Part shown: one piece after another, positions 8,436 through 20,141 of the stretch
How positions within the stretch are numbered: the first letter of the stretch is position 1
Layout: each line of letters opens with the position of its first letter
Assembly: GCA_001791645.1 (NCBI GenBank)
Contig: MGFA01000021.1
Span: forward strand, 1 to 61,450
Source: Candidatus Uhrbacteria bacterium RIFOXYB12_FULL_58_10
GTDB lineage: Bacteria; Patescibacteriota; Patescibacteriia; UBA9934; GWF2-40-263
Direction: 5' to 3'
DNA length: 61,450 bases
Notes under the pieces: generated by a model
Databases searched by the model: none
Told to the model about the DNA's origin: nothing
The model's input: the letters and a program-made list of their open reading frames with translations, nothing else
Made by a program: the position numbers and the translations under genes

Positions 8436-10172
8436 ATGGAAAAGCGCTGGGACATTGCCGAGCCGGTGACGGATTCGTTTCGGAAGCAGTTCGCGGAAAT
8501 GCATCCTGGACTTTTGCAGTTGATCTGGAATCGCGGGTTGCGCACGCAGGAGGAGGTCGATTTGTTTTTGAGTCCGGACTGGAGCCGCGACGTGCATGCG
8601 CCCGCGCTGTTTTCGCAGATGTCCGCGGCCGTTGCGCGGACGTTTCAGGCGCTCGAACGCGGCGAAGTGATTACCGTGCACGGGGATTACGACGCGGACG
8701 GCGTGTGCGGATCCGCGGTGATCATGGTGACGCTGCGCGACCTGTGCCGAGCCTTCGGGTTTGACGAGTCAAAGATCACGTCATTTATCCCGGATCGGGA
8801 AAAAGATGGATACGGCATGTCGGTCGCGACCATGGAGCATTTGCACGCGCATGAGCGCACCGGCCTCGTGATGACGGTCGACTGCGGGATTTCAAACAAG
8901 CCGGCGATCGAGCGCGGAAGAGAACTTGGCATCGATACCATCGTGTGCGATCACCACGTGATGCCCTTTGCGTTGCCGGAGTCCGCCATTCTGATTCATC
9001 CGCTGGTTCCCGGAGAAACATATCCGAACAAATCGCTCTGTGGAACGGGCGTGGCGTTTAAGCTCGCGTGCGGATTGCTTGAGGAAGCGCGACGGCGCGG
9101 CGCGGCGCTGCCGGAAGGCCATGAGAAGTGGCTGCTCGACCTGGTCGCGATCGCGACCGTCACGGACGTCATGCCGCTTCTGGGCGAGAACAGGCTTTTG
9201 GAAACGTTCGGGCTTCTCGTCTTGAACAAGACGCGGCGCGTGGGTCTCAGAAAGCTCATTGAAATCGCGGGAGGGAAGTTTGGGACGCTTGATACGTATG
9301 CGATCGGGTTTCAAATCGGGCCGCGTATCAATGCCGCCGGTCGCATGCGGCACGCGAGCGCCGCGCTCAAGGTGCTCCTGGAGGAGGATGACATGCGCGC
9401 GGCCGTGCTTGCTGACGAATTGAACGACGCCAACGTGGCGCGGCAACGCGCGTCCGACGCCATGTACAAGGAAGCGCTCGCGCAGGTCGGGGAGATCGGG
9501 GACCGCAAGATGGTCGTGGCCGTGGCAGACGGGTGGCCGGCCGGGCTCGTGGGGCTTGTCGCGGGAAAGCTCGTGACAACGTACGGGTGCCCCGCATACG
9601 TGGTCGGGATTCGGGACGGCAAGTACGTGGGGTCCGGCAGAAGCGTGGAGGGATTCGACGTGACGGATTGCCTGCGCGCGGCCGCGGAGCATTTTGATAA
9701 GTTTGGGGGGCATCCGCAGGCGTGTGGATTTTCCGTGACTGGCGCGGACCGGTTCGCGCGGGCCGTGGGGGCAATGAACGCATATGCCGAGCGCGCGCTT
9801 GCCGGCCGGTCGCTCCTGCCGACCGTGAAGGTGGATGCTGAAATCGACCTGGGCGACGTCACATGGGACTTTCAAGATGCCCTGGAAAAATTCGCGCCGT
9901 TTGGCGAGGGAAATCGCAAACCGGTCTTCGTTTCGCGCGGAGTCTCGGTTTCCGGCATCAACGCCATGGGCGCCGACGGCAAGCACCTGCGCCTGTCCGT
10001 GACGTCGCCGCGTGGTAAAATGGCAAAGATGGTTGGCTTCGGGTTTGGCGAGTGGGCCCGGAAGGCGCGCCTTGGCGATCGGCTCGATGCCGCGTTCGAG
10101 GTCGGCGTGAACGAATGGAACGGCAACCGAGAGTTGCAGTTGAGAATCGTTGATTTACGAATGGCGTTATGA
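8436..10172 (+). CDS. recJ: Single-stranded-DNA exonuclease RecJ
   Basis: RecJ degrades single-stranded DNA 5'-3' in recombination and mismatch repair. The 578-residue protein has the DHH phosphoesterase motifs: GDYDADG near 85 (motif I), TVDCGIS (II) and CDHHVMP near 170 (III). The DHHA1 nucleic-acid-binding segment carries the GG(H/R) signature GRSVEGFDV and KFGGHPQACGF, and an OB-like C-terminus follows. It starts 1 nt after the lepA stop and overlaps the RNase H gene by 4 nt, so the three are clearly cotranscribed. Confidence 0.95.
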   Translation: MEKRWDIAEPVTDSFRKQFAEMHPGLLQLIWNRGLRTQEEVDLFLSPDWSRDVHAPALFSQMSAAVARTFQALERGEVITVHGDYDADGVCGSAVIMVTLRDLCRAFGFDESKITSFIPDREKDGYGMSVATMEHLHAHERTGLVMTVDCGISNKPAIERGRELGIDTIVCDHHVMPFALPESAILIHPLVPGETYPNKSLCGTGVAFKLACGLLEEARRRGAALPEGHEKWLLDLVAIATVTDVMPLLGENRLLETFGLLVLNKTRRVGLRKLIEIAGGKFGTLDTYAIGFQIGPRINAAGRMRHASAALKVLLEEDDMRAAVLADELNDANVARQRASDAMYKEALAQVGEIGDRKMVVAVADGWPAGLVGLVAGKLVTTYGCPAYVVGIRDGKYVGSGRSVEGFDVTDCLRAAAEHFDKFGGHPQACGFSVTGADRFARAVGAMNAYAERALAGRSLLPTVKVDAEIDLGDVTWDFQDALEKFAPFGEGNRKPVFVSRGVSVSGINAMGADGKHLRLSVTSPRGKMAKMVGFGFGEWARKARLGDRLDAAFEVGVNEWNGNRELQLRIVDLRMAL

Positions 10173-10597
10173 AAGTGCGTATTTATACGGACGGAGGATC
10201 CCGGGGAAATCCCGGTCCCGCGGCATCCGGGGCCGTGATCAAAAAGCTGACAGGCGATCTTGGGCCGCACGGCGAGGAGGGAGAACTCATTGCCCGCGTT
10301 TCGCGCTGGCTTGGGAAGGACACGAACAACCAGGCGGAATACGCCGCGATCATCATCGGTCTTGAGCGCGCGCGCGCGCTTGGCGCGACCGAGGTGGATA
10401 TGGTGATGGATTCGGAGCTGGCGGTGAAACAGCTGAACGGCATTTACAAGGTGAAGAATCCGGAAATCGCCAAACGCTTCGTCGAGGTGCACAATCTGAT
10501 TCAGGATTTTCGAAAAGTCACCTTTCGTCACGTTCGTCGGGCATATAACAAGGACGCCGACGCTCTCGTGAACGAATGCATTGACGCGCACATGTAG
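10169..10597 (+). CDS. Ribonuclease H-like protein (RNase HI type)
   Basis: RNase HI removes RNA from RNA-DNA hybrids. This 142-residue protein has the full acidic set: D in YTDGGSRGNPG (about 8), E in NNQAEYAA (about 57), D in VMDSELAVKQ (about 80) and the last D in NKDADALVN (about 131). The layout matches the bacterial/archaeal RNase HI-like group found next to other domains in some proteins; here it stands alone. The start overlaps the recJ stop (ATGA). Substrate preference within the family is not visible from sequence. Confidence 0.9.
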   Translation: MKVRIYTDGGSRGNPGPAASGAVIKKLTGDLGPHGEEGELIARVSRWLGKDTNNQAEYAAIIIGLERARALGATEVDMVMDSELAVKQLNGIYKVKNPEIAKRFVEVHNLIQDFRKVTFRHVRRAYNKDADALVNECIDAHM

Positions 10598-10625
10598 TCC
10601 CCTACGACCTTTTTTCGCCGCGTGC

Positions 10626-10643
10626 TATACTATGTCTACTATG
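10626..10643 (+). promoter_or_regulatory. -10 element placing pilM as leaderless
   Basis: TATACT (10626-10631) is followed by 9 nt and the ATG at 10641. Transcription would begin at or within a base or two of the start codon. A second ATG at 10632 lies too close to the -10 to be in the message. Confidence 0.6.
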
Positions 10644-11768
10644 GCGTTTTTTGGACTTGGTCACAAGGCACCGCACACGTTTCTCGGCGTCGACATCGGC
10701 TCGTCCGGATTCAAGCTGGTCGAACTCGCGAATGAAAAGGGTCGCGCAAAGCTGATGACGTACGGATATACCGAACGCAAGCCGGGACAAACGGCTTTGT
10801 CGCCGTTTGAGAACACGAAGGCGAGCGGAGAGTTGCTCGCGAAGCTGTGCAAGCAGTCCGGGACGAAAGGGACCAAGGTCATGGCCGCGCTTCCGCTTTC
10901 AAGCGTTTTCTCCGCGATCGTGAGCGTCCCGCGCAAAAAAACAGAACGAGAAATGCAGCCGCTTGTAGACGCGCAAATCGCAAAGCTTACCCCGATTCCG
11001 CTGACGGAGATGGTGACGTACTCGACGTTCATTGACGGCATCAGGGGGGAGAAGGCCGAAAAGAAAAAGAAAAACGAGCCGAAGGCGGAAGAGCCGAAAG
11101 AGGCGAAACCGTCGGATCATGTGCGCGTGCTCGTGACGGGCGCGGCAAAGTCGCTCGTGCAAAAATACATTGAGATTTTTCGCGTCGCAAAGTTGGAGCT
11201 CCAAGCCATTGACACGGAGGCGTTCGCGCTCGTGCGTTCCCTCATCGGAAAAGACAAGAGTCCCATTGCCATTCTGGACGTCGGCGGCGTGCGCACGAAC
11301 ATTAGCATCGTTGAAAATGGCGTTCCGTTGCTGACGCGTTCCGTGAACATCGGCGGCGTCGCGGTCACGCGGCGCATCATGGACCAGATGCACGTTCCCG
11401 AATCCGAGGCCGAGCAGATGAAAATGGACCTCGGCAACATGGCCGGGGCTTCGGGAGGCGTTGGCGGACTTCCGCCCGTGCTCGACGCAGTGATGCAGCC
11501 GCTTCTCAATGAGATCCGTTACGCGTTTCAGCTGTACGCGGGAATGGAACTCGCGGAATTCAAGAAGGTGGAAAAGATCGTGCTGACCGGCGGGTCATCG
11601 CATTTGCCTCGCATCGTCGAGTTTTTGAAGGAGTCCTTGAACATGAACGTCTATCGGGGAGATCCGTGGGCGCGCGTCGTGTTCCCGGAAGACCTGCGGC
11701 CCGTGCTTGATGAGATCGGCTCGCGCATGGCGATTGCCATCGGGCTTGGGATGCGAGAGATCGAATGA
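10641..11768 (+). CDS. pilM: Type IV pilus assembly protein PilM
   Basis: PilM is a cytoplasmic actin-like ATPase that binds the PilN N-terminus and links the pilus platform to the membrane. The 375-residue protein has FLGVDIGSSGFKLVEL (phosphate 1), AILDVGGVRTNISIV (phosphate 2) and IVLTGGSSHLP (adenosine motif). A lysine-rich insert (KAEKKKKNEPKAEEPKEAK) around residues 145-165 is unusual. The track ORF starts at 10581, inside the RNase H gene; the position of TATACT argues for 10641. A small ORF, a prepilin and a prepilin peptidase follow. PilN, PilO and the pilus ATPases are not in the window. Confidence 0.9.
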   Translation: MAFFGLGHKAPHTFLGVDIGSSGFKLVELANEKGRAKLMTYGYTERKPGQTALSPFENTKASGELLAKLCKQSGTKGTKVMAALPLSSVFSAIVSVPRKKTEREMQPLVDAQIAKLTPIPLTEMVTYSTFIDGIRGEKAEKKKKNEPKAEEPKEAKPSDHVRVLVTGAAKSLVQKYIEIFRVAKLELQAIDTEAFALVRSLIGKDKSPIAILDVGGVRTNISIVENGVPLLTRSVNIGGVAVTRRIMDQMHVPESEAEQMKMDLGNMAGASGGVGGLPPVLDAVMQPLLNEIRYAFQLYAGMELAEFKKVEKIVLTGGSSHLPRIVEFLKESLNMNVYRGDPWARVVFPEDLRPVLDEIGSRMAIAIGLGMREIE

Positions 11769-11769
11769 T

Positions 11770-11874
11770 ATGCCGCCAAGGACGCACAGGATTTCGATCG
11801 TGGATCCTGACGCGTTTCTGCGCGAGTTGCGCGCGAGGGTAGAACGTCTGGTTGCCGACAAAAACGGCGAGTGA
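11770..11874 (+). CDS. Possible 34-residue peptide after pilM
   Basis: Too short for the ORF track. It begins 1 nt after the pilM stop and ends just before the -10 of the prepilin gene. The peptide is charged and helical (LRELRARVERLVADK). Its tight fit between two real genes is the only support. It could also be untranslated spacer. Confidence 0.35.
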   Translation: MPPRTHRISIVDPDAFLRELRARVERLVADKNGE

Positions 11875-11888
11875 TAACATACGCGCAT

Positions 11889-12383
11889 ATGAAACGTGGA
11901 TTTACTATCGTCGAGCTGCTGGTCGTCGTCCTGATCATCGGTCTTGTCGGGACGCTTGCGGCGATTGCAGTGAATTCGGCTCGCTCGAAGCAACGCGACG
12001 CATCGCGTCTTTCAAACGTTCGTCAGGTACAATCCGCGCTTGAGAATTATTTCAACCAGTCAAACGCCTACCCGTCCGAGGAGAGCCTTCCGCTTGGAGA
12101 CAGCACGGAGAGTCTGTGTCTTGGCTCCGGCGGGTTCGCGGCGAGCTGTTCGGGTGACGATAACGTGTTTTTGCGCGTGGTGGTCGGAACGCTCGACAAG
12201 GGACTGGACGGCGCGGTCGCCTGCGGAACTCCGTCGCGTAACGCCTTTTGCTACTCCTCGCTCGAGGACGGCTCCGCGTACGCGGTCGGATTCGAGTTAG
12301 AAAATGCGCTTCCGCAGGTCGGTTTGGTCGCTGGGGCCAACTGTGCCACGCCCGAAGGGATGAAGGCCGGGTCCTGCGAGTAA
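11889..12383 (+). CDS. Type IV prepilin (major or minor pilin)
   Basis: The protein begins MKRGFTIVELLVVVLIIGLVG, a textbook class III signal. A short basic leader ends in Gly, cleavage falls before Phe, Glu sits at +5 of the mature protein, and a hydrophobic helix follows. The mature part, about 160 residues in total with four cysteines, looks like a small globular pilin head. The track start at 11871 is too early; TAACAT at 11875-11880 lies 8 nt before the ATG at 11889. The prepilin peptidase gene starts 1 nt after its stop, so enzyme and substrate are made together. Confidence 0.9.
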   Translation: MKRGFTIVELLVVVLIIGLVGTLAAIAVNSARSKQRDASRLSNVRQVQSALENYFNQSNAYPSEESLPLGDSTESLCLGSGGFAASCSGDDNVFLRVVVGTLDKGLDGAVACGTPSRNAFCYSSLEDGSAYAVGFELENALPQVGLVAGANCATPEGMKAGSCE

Positions 12384-12384
12384 T

Positions 12385-15218
<2,834 letters not shown>

Positions 15219-15219
15219 T

Positions 15220-15525
15220 ATGTCTCTCACGAACGAAGAAATCCTGCATATCGCGACGCTGGCCCGTCTTCGGGTCGAACCCGAGGACTTACCGCGGTAT
15301 GCCGAGCAATTGGGATCCATTTTGGAATATGTGGCAAAACTCGACGAGCTTGAAATTGACGGCGTGACAGAACTCGCCCACGGCGCCGGACTCACGAACG
15401 TCTTTCGTCAGGATACGATCGCGCCAGTGGAGGCCGACGTTCGGCATCGTGTCATTGCGGCATTCCCGCATCGCGAGGGAGACTTGTTGGAGGTTCCGGC
15501 GGTATTTGTCGATCGAACTGAATAA
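15220..15525 (+). CDS. gatC: Asp/Glu-tRNA amidotransferase subunit C
   Basis: GatC clamps GatA and GatB in the complex that converts Glu-tRNA(Gln) or Asp-tRNA(Asn) to the amidated form. The 101-residue protein shows the family start LTNEEILHIATLARL and the later FRQD segment. It starts 1 nt after the ligA stop and precedes gatA by 2 nt. GatB is not in the window. Confidence 0.93.
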   Translation: MSLTNEEILHIATLARLRVEPEDLPRYAEQLGSILEYVAKLDELEIDGVTELAHGAGLTNVFRQDTIAPVEADVRHRVIAAFPHREGDLLEVPAVFVDRTE

Positions 15526-15527
15526 GT

Positions 15528-16961
15528 ATGGACACGGCTATTGAAATGGCGCGCGACGTTCGCGAGGGAAAACGATCGAGCGAAGAGATCGTTCAGGAGT
15601 GCCTCGACCGCATCGAGGGTGGGAACGAGAAGCTGAACGCGCTTCTTGGCACGTTTGACGACGCGCTCGAGCGCGCGCGCGGCATTGACGAGCGACGCAC
15701 GGCCGGAGAAGACGTTGGTCCGCTCGGGGGCGTACCGGTCATTTTGAAGGACAACATGCTGGTGAAGGGGGAACGGTGCACGGCCGGATCACGCATTTTG
15801 GAAAACTATGACGCGCCGTATGACGCCACCGTGACCAAGAGGCTTCGCGCCGCGGGTGCCGTGTTGATCGGGCGCTCCAATTGTGACGAGTTCGCCATGG
15901 GATCCTCCACGGAGAACTCCCATTATGGGCCGACGCGCAACCCATGGGACACGGACCGCGTTCCCGGTGGCTCCTCCGGCGGTTCCGCGGTTGCGGTTGC
16001 CACGGGGTTCGCGCCGCTCGCGTTTGGGTCTGACACGGGTGGTTCCATCCGCCAACCGGCGTCGCTCTGCGGCGTCGTGGGATTGAAGCCAACGTATGGC
16101 CGCGTGTCCCGACACGGGTTGGTGGCGCTCGCGTCGAGTCTCGACCAGATCGGCCCGTTCGCGCGCACGGTGGAAGACGCCGCGCTCGCGCTTGAGGTCA
16201 TCCAGGGCGACGACCCGCTCGACGCGACGACCGTCGCTGGCGCGGACGCAAGCATTCCCGAGCTTCTCGAAAGGGACGTGAAGGGAATGCGCGTCGGCGT
16301 GCCGAAGGAGTATTTTCTGGAGGGCATGGATGAGGACGTGCGCCGGACGGTCATGGACGCGATTGCCGTGTACGAAAAGGCGGGCGCGAACATCGTGGAA
16401 ATCTCTTTGCCGAACGCGCCGTATGCGCTCGCTTCCTATTACGTCGTGATGCCGAGCGAGGCCTGTTCGAACCTTGGTCGGTTCGACGGCATTCGTTTCG
16501 GATATTCCTCGGAGGGAAGCACGTTGCTGGAAACGTACGAGCGTTCGCGCGGGGAAGGGTTCGGACCGGAAGTGCGGCGTCGCATCATGCTTGGGACCTT
16601 TGCGCTTTCGAAAGGATATGCGGACGCGTTTTACCGCAAGGCGCTCAAGGCCCGCACGCTCATCAAGCGCGATTTTGACGACGCGTTCAAGGATGTCGAC
16701 GTCATTGCCACGCCGACCTCGCCGTCGGTTGCCTGGCCCATCGGCGAGAAGTTCAACGACCCGCTTGCCATGTACCTCGCGGATATCTACACGGTTTCGG
16801 CAAACATGGCGACCATTCCCGGAATGTCGATTCCGTGCGGATTCGTCAACGAGCTTCCGGTCGGCCTCCAGCTGCTTGGCAGGACGTTTGACGAGTACGC
16901 GCTTTTCCGTGCCGGCGCGTATTACCAATCCGTTACGGATTGGCACACGCGGACTCCATGA
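15528..16961 (+). CDS. gatA: Asp/Glu-tRNA amidotransferase subunit A
   Basis: GatA is the amidase that releases ammonia from glutamine for tRNA amidation. The 477-residue protein has the amidase-signature triad: Lys in VILKDNM (about 73), the cis-Ser in SDTGGSIRQ (about 168) and the Ser of the conserved GGSSGGSAVA glycine-rich loop (about 148). The length matches the family. It overlaps lgt by 4 nt (ATGA). Confidence 0.96.
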   Translation: MDTAIEMARDVREGKRSSEEIVQECLDRIEGGNEKLNALLGTFDDALERARGIDERRTAGEDVGPLGGVPVILKDNMLVKGERCTAGSRILENYDAPYDATVTKRLRAAGAVLIGRSNCDEFAMGSSTENSHYGPTRNPWDTDRVPGGSSGGSAVAVATGFAPLAFGSDTGGSIRQPASLCGVVGLKPTYGRVSRHGLVALASSLDQIGPFARTVEDAALALEVIQGDDPLDATTVAGADASIPELLERDVKGMRVGVPKEYFLEGMDEDVRRTVMDAIAVYEKAGANIVEISLPNAPYALASYYVVMPSEACSNLGRFDGIRFGYSSEGSTLLETYERSRGEGFGPEVRRRIMLGTFALSKGYADAFYRKALKARTLIKRDFDDAFKDVDVIATPTSPSVAWPIGEKFNDPLAMYLADIYTVSANMATIPGMSIPCGFVNELPVGLQLLGRTFDEYALFRAGAYYQSVTDWHTRTP

Positions 16962-17713
16962 TCCCTTACCTCGAAATCAAAACGATTCAGCTCGGCCCTC
17001 TCACCATCCAGGCGTGGGGGTTATTTGTGGCGATCGGGATTTTTGTCGGCGCGTGGATGGGCGCGCGCATGGCGAAGCGCCGCGGGCTCGATGGCGGAGC
17101 GGTGTGGGATGCGTCGGCGTGGATCGTGGTCGGCGCCATGGTGATGGCGCGCGTTTTTCACGTGGCGCTATACGACCTCGCGACGTATCTTGCGGATCCG
17201 CTTTCGGTGATCGCGGTTTGGCGCGGAGGAATGTCGATGTTCGGCGGGCTGGTCGGTGCAACGCTCGCGGGAGTTTGGTTCATGCGTCGCCGCAAGCTCG
17301 ATTTTTGGAAATACGCTGACGCCATGATCTATGGCCTGCCGTTTGGCATTGGCATCGGGCGCATCGGGTGCTTTCTTATCCACGACCATCCCGGAACGCT
17401 CACGCGTTTCATTTTGGGCGTGCGTTACCCGGACGGTTCGATTCGCCACGACCTCGGTTTTTACGAGTCCATCTACGGCTTCGCGATCGCGATCGGTTTT
17501 CTCGTCCTCGCGCGTCGCAACGCCAAGCCGCCGGCGTACATCGTGACATTTCTCGTTACCTACGGCATCTTCCGTTTTTTCTCCGACTTTCTCCGCGTGG
17601 TCGACGCGCGGTATCTTGGTTTGACTCCCGCGCAGTACCTTTCCCTTGTCATGGTCGTTGCCGGAGGGTTGGTCTGGTACCGGTCACGCTTTCGCGCGGA
17701 TGCCCGTTGGTAA
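16958..17713 (+). CDS. lgt: Prolipoprotein diacylglyceryl transferase
   Basis: Lgt moves diacylglycerol from phosphatidylglycerol to the lipobox cysteine of prelipoproteins in the cytoplasmic membrane. The 251-residue protein has about seven membrane helices. The signature arginine region reads GIGIGRIGCFLIHDHPG, a variant of GRxGNFxNxE. The aromatic N-terminus (PYLEI) and the last helices also fit. The start is the ATG overlapping the gatA stop; the track start at 16940 is a TTG. A putative lipoprotein substrate is encoded at 22101-22427. Confidence 0.92.
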   Translation: MIPYLEIKTIQLGPLTIQAWGLFVAIGIFVGAWMGARMAKRRGLDGGAVWDASAWIVVGAMVMARVFHVALYDLATYLADPLSVIAVWRGGMSMFGGLVGATLAGVWFMRRRKLDFWKYADAMIYGLPFGIGIGRIGCFLIHDHPGTLTRFILGVRYPDGSIRHDLGFYESIYGFAIAIGFLVLARRNAKPPAYIVTFLVTYGIFRFFSDFLRVVDARYLGLTPAQYLSLVMVVAGGLVWYRSRFRADARW

Positions 17714-17754
17714 AAAAAGAACCCTTGCGTGAGGGCAGGGTGTGAGAAGGGGTG

Positions 17755-18543
17755 TCAGTTCGTCTGACGACCTTCACTGGCAGTCCGGACGTTCTCGATG
17801 TGCTTCCGCCACGCCTGGATCGGCGTGTATGGAACCCAGGTCCCTGGAGACCGCCAGGCGCGATCGTGCGCAGCATGGAAGTCGAGGTACGTCCTGTACC
17901 ATTCGGCCATCTGGCGGAAGGTCTGGCGTTCGCGGCGCGCCAGGAAGAGGACATCGAGGGAACGCCCGAGCATCGTGCCGCTCATCCAGCCACTGGTCGC
18001 GGCCGCGAACACGACGGCGGCCAGCAGAAACGTCTCGGTCGTGATGGCGTAGAGGAAGAGGCCGAAGGCCGCGAGGGAGAGAAGCGAGCCCAATGGTCGG
18101 AACAAGCCTCTCCAAATCGTCAGCAAGCCAAGAAGTTGGTCGGTCATGGGGGGTCTCCTTTGAGTGGGTGCGGCGGCCTGGGTCGGTGCCGCCGCGCAGC
18201 CGAGCGCGGCCAGCGCCTCGTATACCGAGCGGCTCCAGGTGGAGCGGTTCCACGGGCGGAATTTCCGCCAGTATTGCTCCATGTGCGCGCCGTATAGCGC
18301 AGTGACCTCCTCGAACGGCGTGCCAGTTCGCTCGGAGAAGCGCCGCAGCTGGCGGTACTTCCTCCAGGGACGGAACAGGACCGATCCGTTGAGGATGATG
18401 GAAACGACGTGCATTGGCGCGCTCACGCTGGACGAGCTGTACCACGCCAGTCCGGTGATCGCGAGCGCGATTGCCACGGTCAGCATCCCGCCCGCGGGTC
18501 CGTGTACTCCGTTCCAGACAATCCACAGGTTTTTCTCTTTCAT
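17755..18543 (-). CDS. Membrane protein with internal Shine-Dalgarno, unknown function
   Basis: The 262-residue ORF has membrane helices near residues 18-35 and, in the second half, about 150-190 (LLSLAAFGLFLYAITTE and FLLAAVVFAAATSGWMSG). Aromatic, basic cytoplasmic-looking segments follow each half. The start has GGAGG 4 nt upstream and its own TTGACA-N17-TATGTT promoter. In the middle, after an Ala/Pro/Thr/Gln linker, an in-frame ATG (MTDQLLGLL) is preceded by AAAGGAG at ideal spacing. A shorter second product is therefore possible, or the gene arose by fusion of two. No family recognised. Confidence 0.65.
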   Translation of the reverse strand: MKEKNLWIVWNGVHGPAGGMLTVAIALAITGLAWYSSSSVSAPMHVVSIILNGSVLFRPWRKYRQLRRFSERTGTPFEEVTALYGAHMEQYWRKFRPWNRSTWSRSVYEALAALGCAAAPTQAAAPTQRRPPMTDQLLGLLTIWRGLFRPLGSLLSLAAFGLFLYAITTETFLLAAVVFAAATSGWMSGTMLGRSLDVLFLARRERQTFRQMAEWYRTYLDFHAAHDRAWRSPGTWVPYTPIQAWRKHIENVRTASEGRQTN

Positions 18544-18567
18544 TCTGCCTCCAGGAGTTGCTAAAGA

Positions 18568-18596
18568 AACATAGCCGGATTTCGATGTTTTGTCAA
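18568..18596 (-). promoter_or_regulatory. Promoter of the 18543 gene
   Basis: On the minus strand TTGACA (18591-18596), a 17-bp spacer and TATGTT (18568-18573). The core reads GTTGACAAAAC, like the promoters at 3344 and 22472. Confidence 0.65.
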
Positions 18597-18660
18597 CTCA
18601 ATTCTGGAACAGGACTGAATTTGAAACAAAGCTGTCGGCAGAAAAATGACAGAAAATTAT

Positions 18661-18690
18661 TTGACAAATGCGCTGAATGAAGCGTATTTT
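18661..18690 (+). promoter_or_regulatory. Promoter and possible operator of the TrmB-like gene
   Basis: TTGACA (18661-18666), an 18-bp spacer and TATTTT (18685-18690). The -35 lies in ATTTGACAAAT, an almost perfect inverted repeat that could be an operator. The leader is about 35-40 nt and AT-rich. Confidence 0.5.
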
Positions 18691-18730
18691 TATATTCATA
18701 TTCATTTGTGCCGTTTCAAAATAGTCATAT

Positions 18731-19492
18731 ATGAAAAATAAGGATATCTTGTCTCCTGAAGTGCTTGAGCTTCTTGGGCTCGCTCGAAAGGATCTCGACG
18801 TGTACCAGGCGTTGCTTCGGCTCGGAAGCGCCCCGCTGCGACGTATCGCGGAGGAGGCGAACCTGAACCGAGGCACGACCTATGACGCGCTGAAACGGCT
18901 CCTCGACGCGGGGATCGCGTCTTATGTGGACGCGAAGACCCACAGGTATTTCACGGCGGAGGACCCGCATAAGCTCCGAGGGCTCGCGACGCGGCGCGAA
19001 GTGGCAATGCGCGAGGCCGCGCTTGATCTAGACGGGATGATTCCAGGGCTCGACGCGCTGCGAGGAGAATCGAGCTACCGCCCGGCCGTTCGCTATTACG
19101 AGGGCGACGCCGGGGTTCACGACATCCTTGAGGACATGATCGATGTCACGGAACGCTCGGAAACGAAAACATATCGCGTCTATTCGACCGCGGCGATTCG
19201 TGATCGCAAGGATGCGGCATGGCCCACGTTCAGCAAGGAGCGCGTGAAGCGCGGCGTGCGCGTGCGCGCGATCGCCGTGGGCAAGGGCGGCACGCTCGCC
19301 GGCCTCGACGAGCGCCGGTGGCTTTCGCAGGGCGAGAGCGCGCCAACGTACATCGCGATTTATCCCGGCAAGACGGCGTATATTTCCATGGACGCCAACA
19401 AACGTCTGTTCGGGGTGATCATTGAGGACGCTTCCATTGCCGCGACCCAGGAACTCATCTTCGACGCCCTTTGGAAGACGCTCGCGGCATGA
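18731..19492 (+). CDS. TrmB-family transcriptional regulator
   Basis: The 253-residue protein has an N-terminal winged helix-turn-helix, about residues 12-75 (ELLGLARKDLDVYQALLRLG and IAEEANLNRGTTYDALKRLL), typical of TrmB. A short coiled linker is followed by a phospholipase-D-like/TrmB C-terminal domain (VRYYEGDAGVHDILEDMI), which in relatives binds sugars or senses metabolites. The ligand is unknown. The gene has its own promoter with an inverted repeat at the -35, consistent with autoregulation. The next gene, a YdcF-like protein, may be cotranscribed. Confidence 0.85.
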   Translation: MKNKDILSPEVLELLGLARKDLDVYQALLRLGSAPLRRIAEEANLNRGTTYDALKRLLDAGIASYVDAKTHRYFTAEDPHKLRGLATRREVAMREAALDLDGMIPGLDALRGESSYRPAVRYYEGDAGVHDILEDMIDVTERSETKTYRVYSTAAIRDRKDAAWPTFSKERVKRGVRVRAIAVGKGGTLAGLDERRWLSQGESAPTYIAIYPGKTAYISMDANKRLFGVIIEDASIAATQELIFDALWKTLAA

Positions 19493-19553
19493 CGCGTTTG
19501 GCCGTGGAGACGAATCATCGCCTCCATCCCAAACACGTTTTTCCGGAGCCAAG

Positions 19554-20123
19554 ATGTCTTTCCTCCTTCCCGGTCCGAGACCGAGTCTCGCGCTCATGTT
19601 CTGCGGTCCGCACGAGACGAACGAGTGGTCGCCGCGTTACCATCGCGTCGACCATGCCATCGCGATTGCGCGCGAAACGCGCTCGCCGCTCGTGATCGTG
19701 GGCGACGCGTTCGATGGACGCGACGTCGAGCACTTCGCCATGCGCGCGGCCAGTCGCGGCACGCGCGCGATCGGCGCATTCGATCCTGGTTCGCGCACGC
19801 TGACGGACGTTCGCGGCGCGCTCCGCCTCATCGGAAGCACCGCGGAGTTCGATGTCGTCGCCGACATCCTCGTGGTCACGGACGACTGGCACGCCCCGAG
19901 GTGCCTTGCCATGCTGTTCGGCGAGCGCCGCGTGCTCCTGCCCGATCGGGAAATCCGTTTTCATGACCGTTCCACGGACGCCGGCCCTCGCCCGCCCGCA
20001 TGGGTGAAGGAAGGGGAACTCCGCGGGATTGCGGACTATCACGCGGGGCGGGCCTACCGGCCGTTTGGTCCGCCTTTTGGCAAGCCGCACCATCCCACGG
20101 AATCCGCCTCTTCATCTTTCTGA
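19554..20123 (+). CDS. YdcF/DUF218-like protein
   Basis: The track ORF starts inside the TrmB gene; the more sensible start is the ATG at 19554 (MSFLLPGP), giving 189 residues. The order of elements resembles the DUF218 (YdcF/SanA) fold. An N-terminal strand reads LALMFCGPHE, a middle segment is SPLVIVGDAFDG, and the late element ILVVTDDWHAPRCLAML matches the conserved VT-x-x-x-H-x-x-R segment. There is no N-terminal membrane helix, unlike SanA. Catalytic role in this family is unclear. It follows the regulator by 61 nt without a clear promoter. Confidence 0.6.
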   Translation: MSFLLPGPRPSLALMFCGPHETNEWSPRYHRVDHAIAIARETRSPLVIVGDAFDGRDVEHFAMRAASRGTRAIGAFDPGSRTLTDVRGALRLIGSTAEFDVVADILVVTDDWHAPRCLAMLFGERRVLLPDREIRFHDRSTDAGPRPPAWVKEGELRGIADYHAGRAYRPFGPPFGKPHHPTESASSSF

Positions 20124-20141
20124 CGCCAACCCGGCGTTTTT

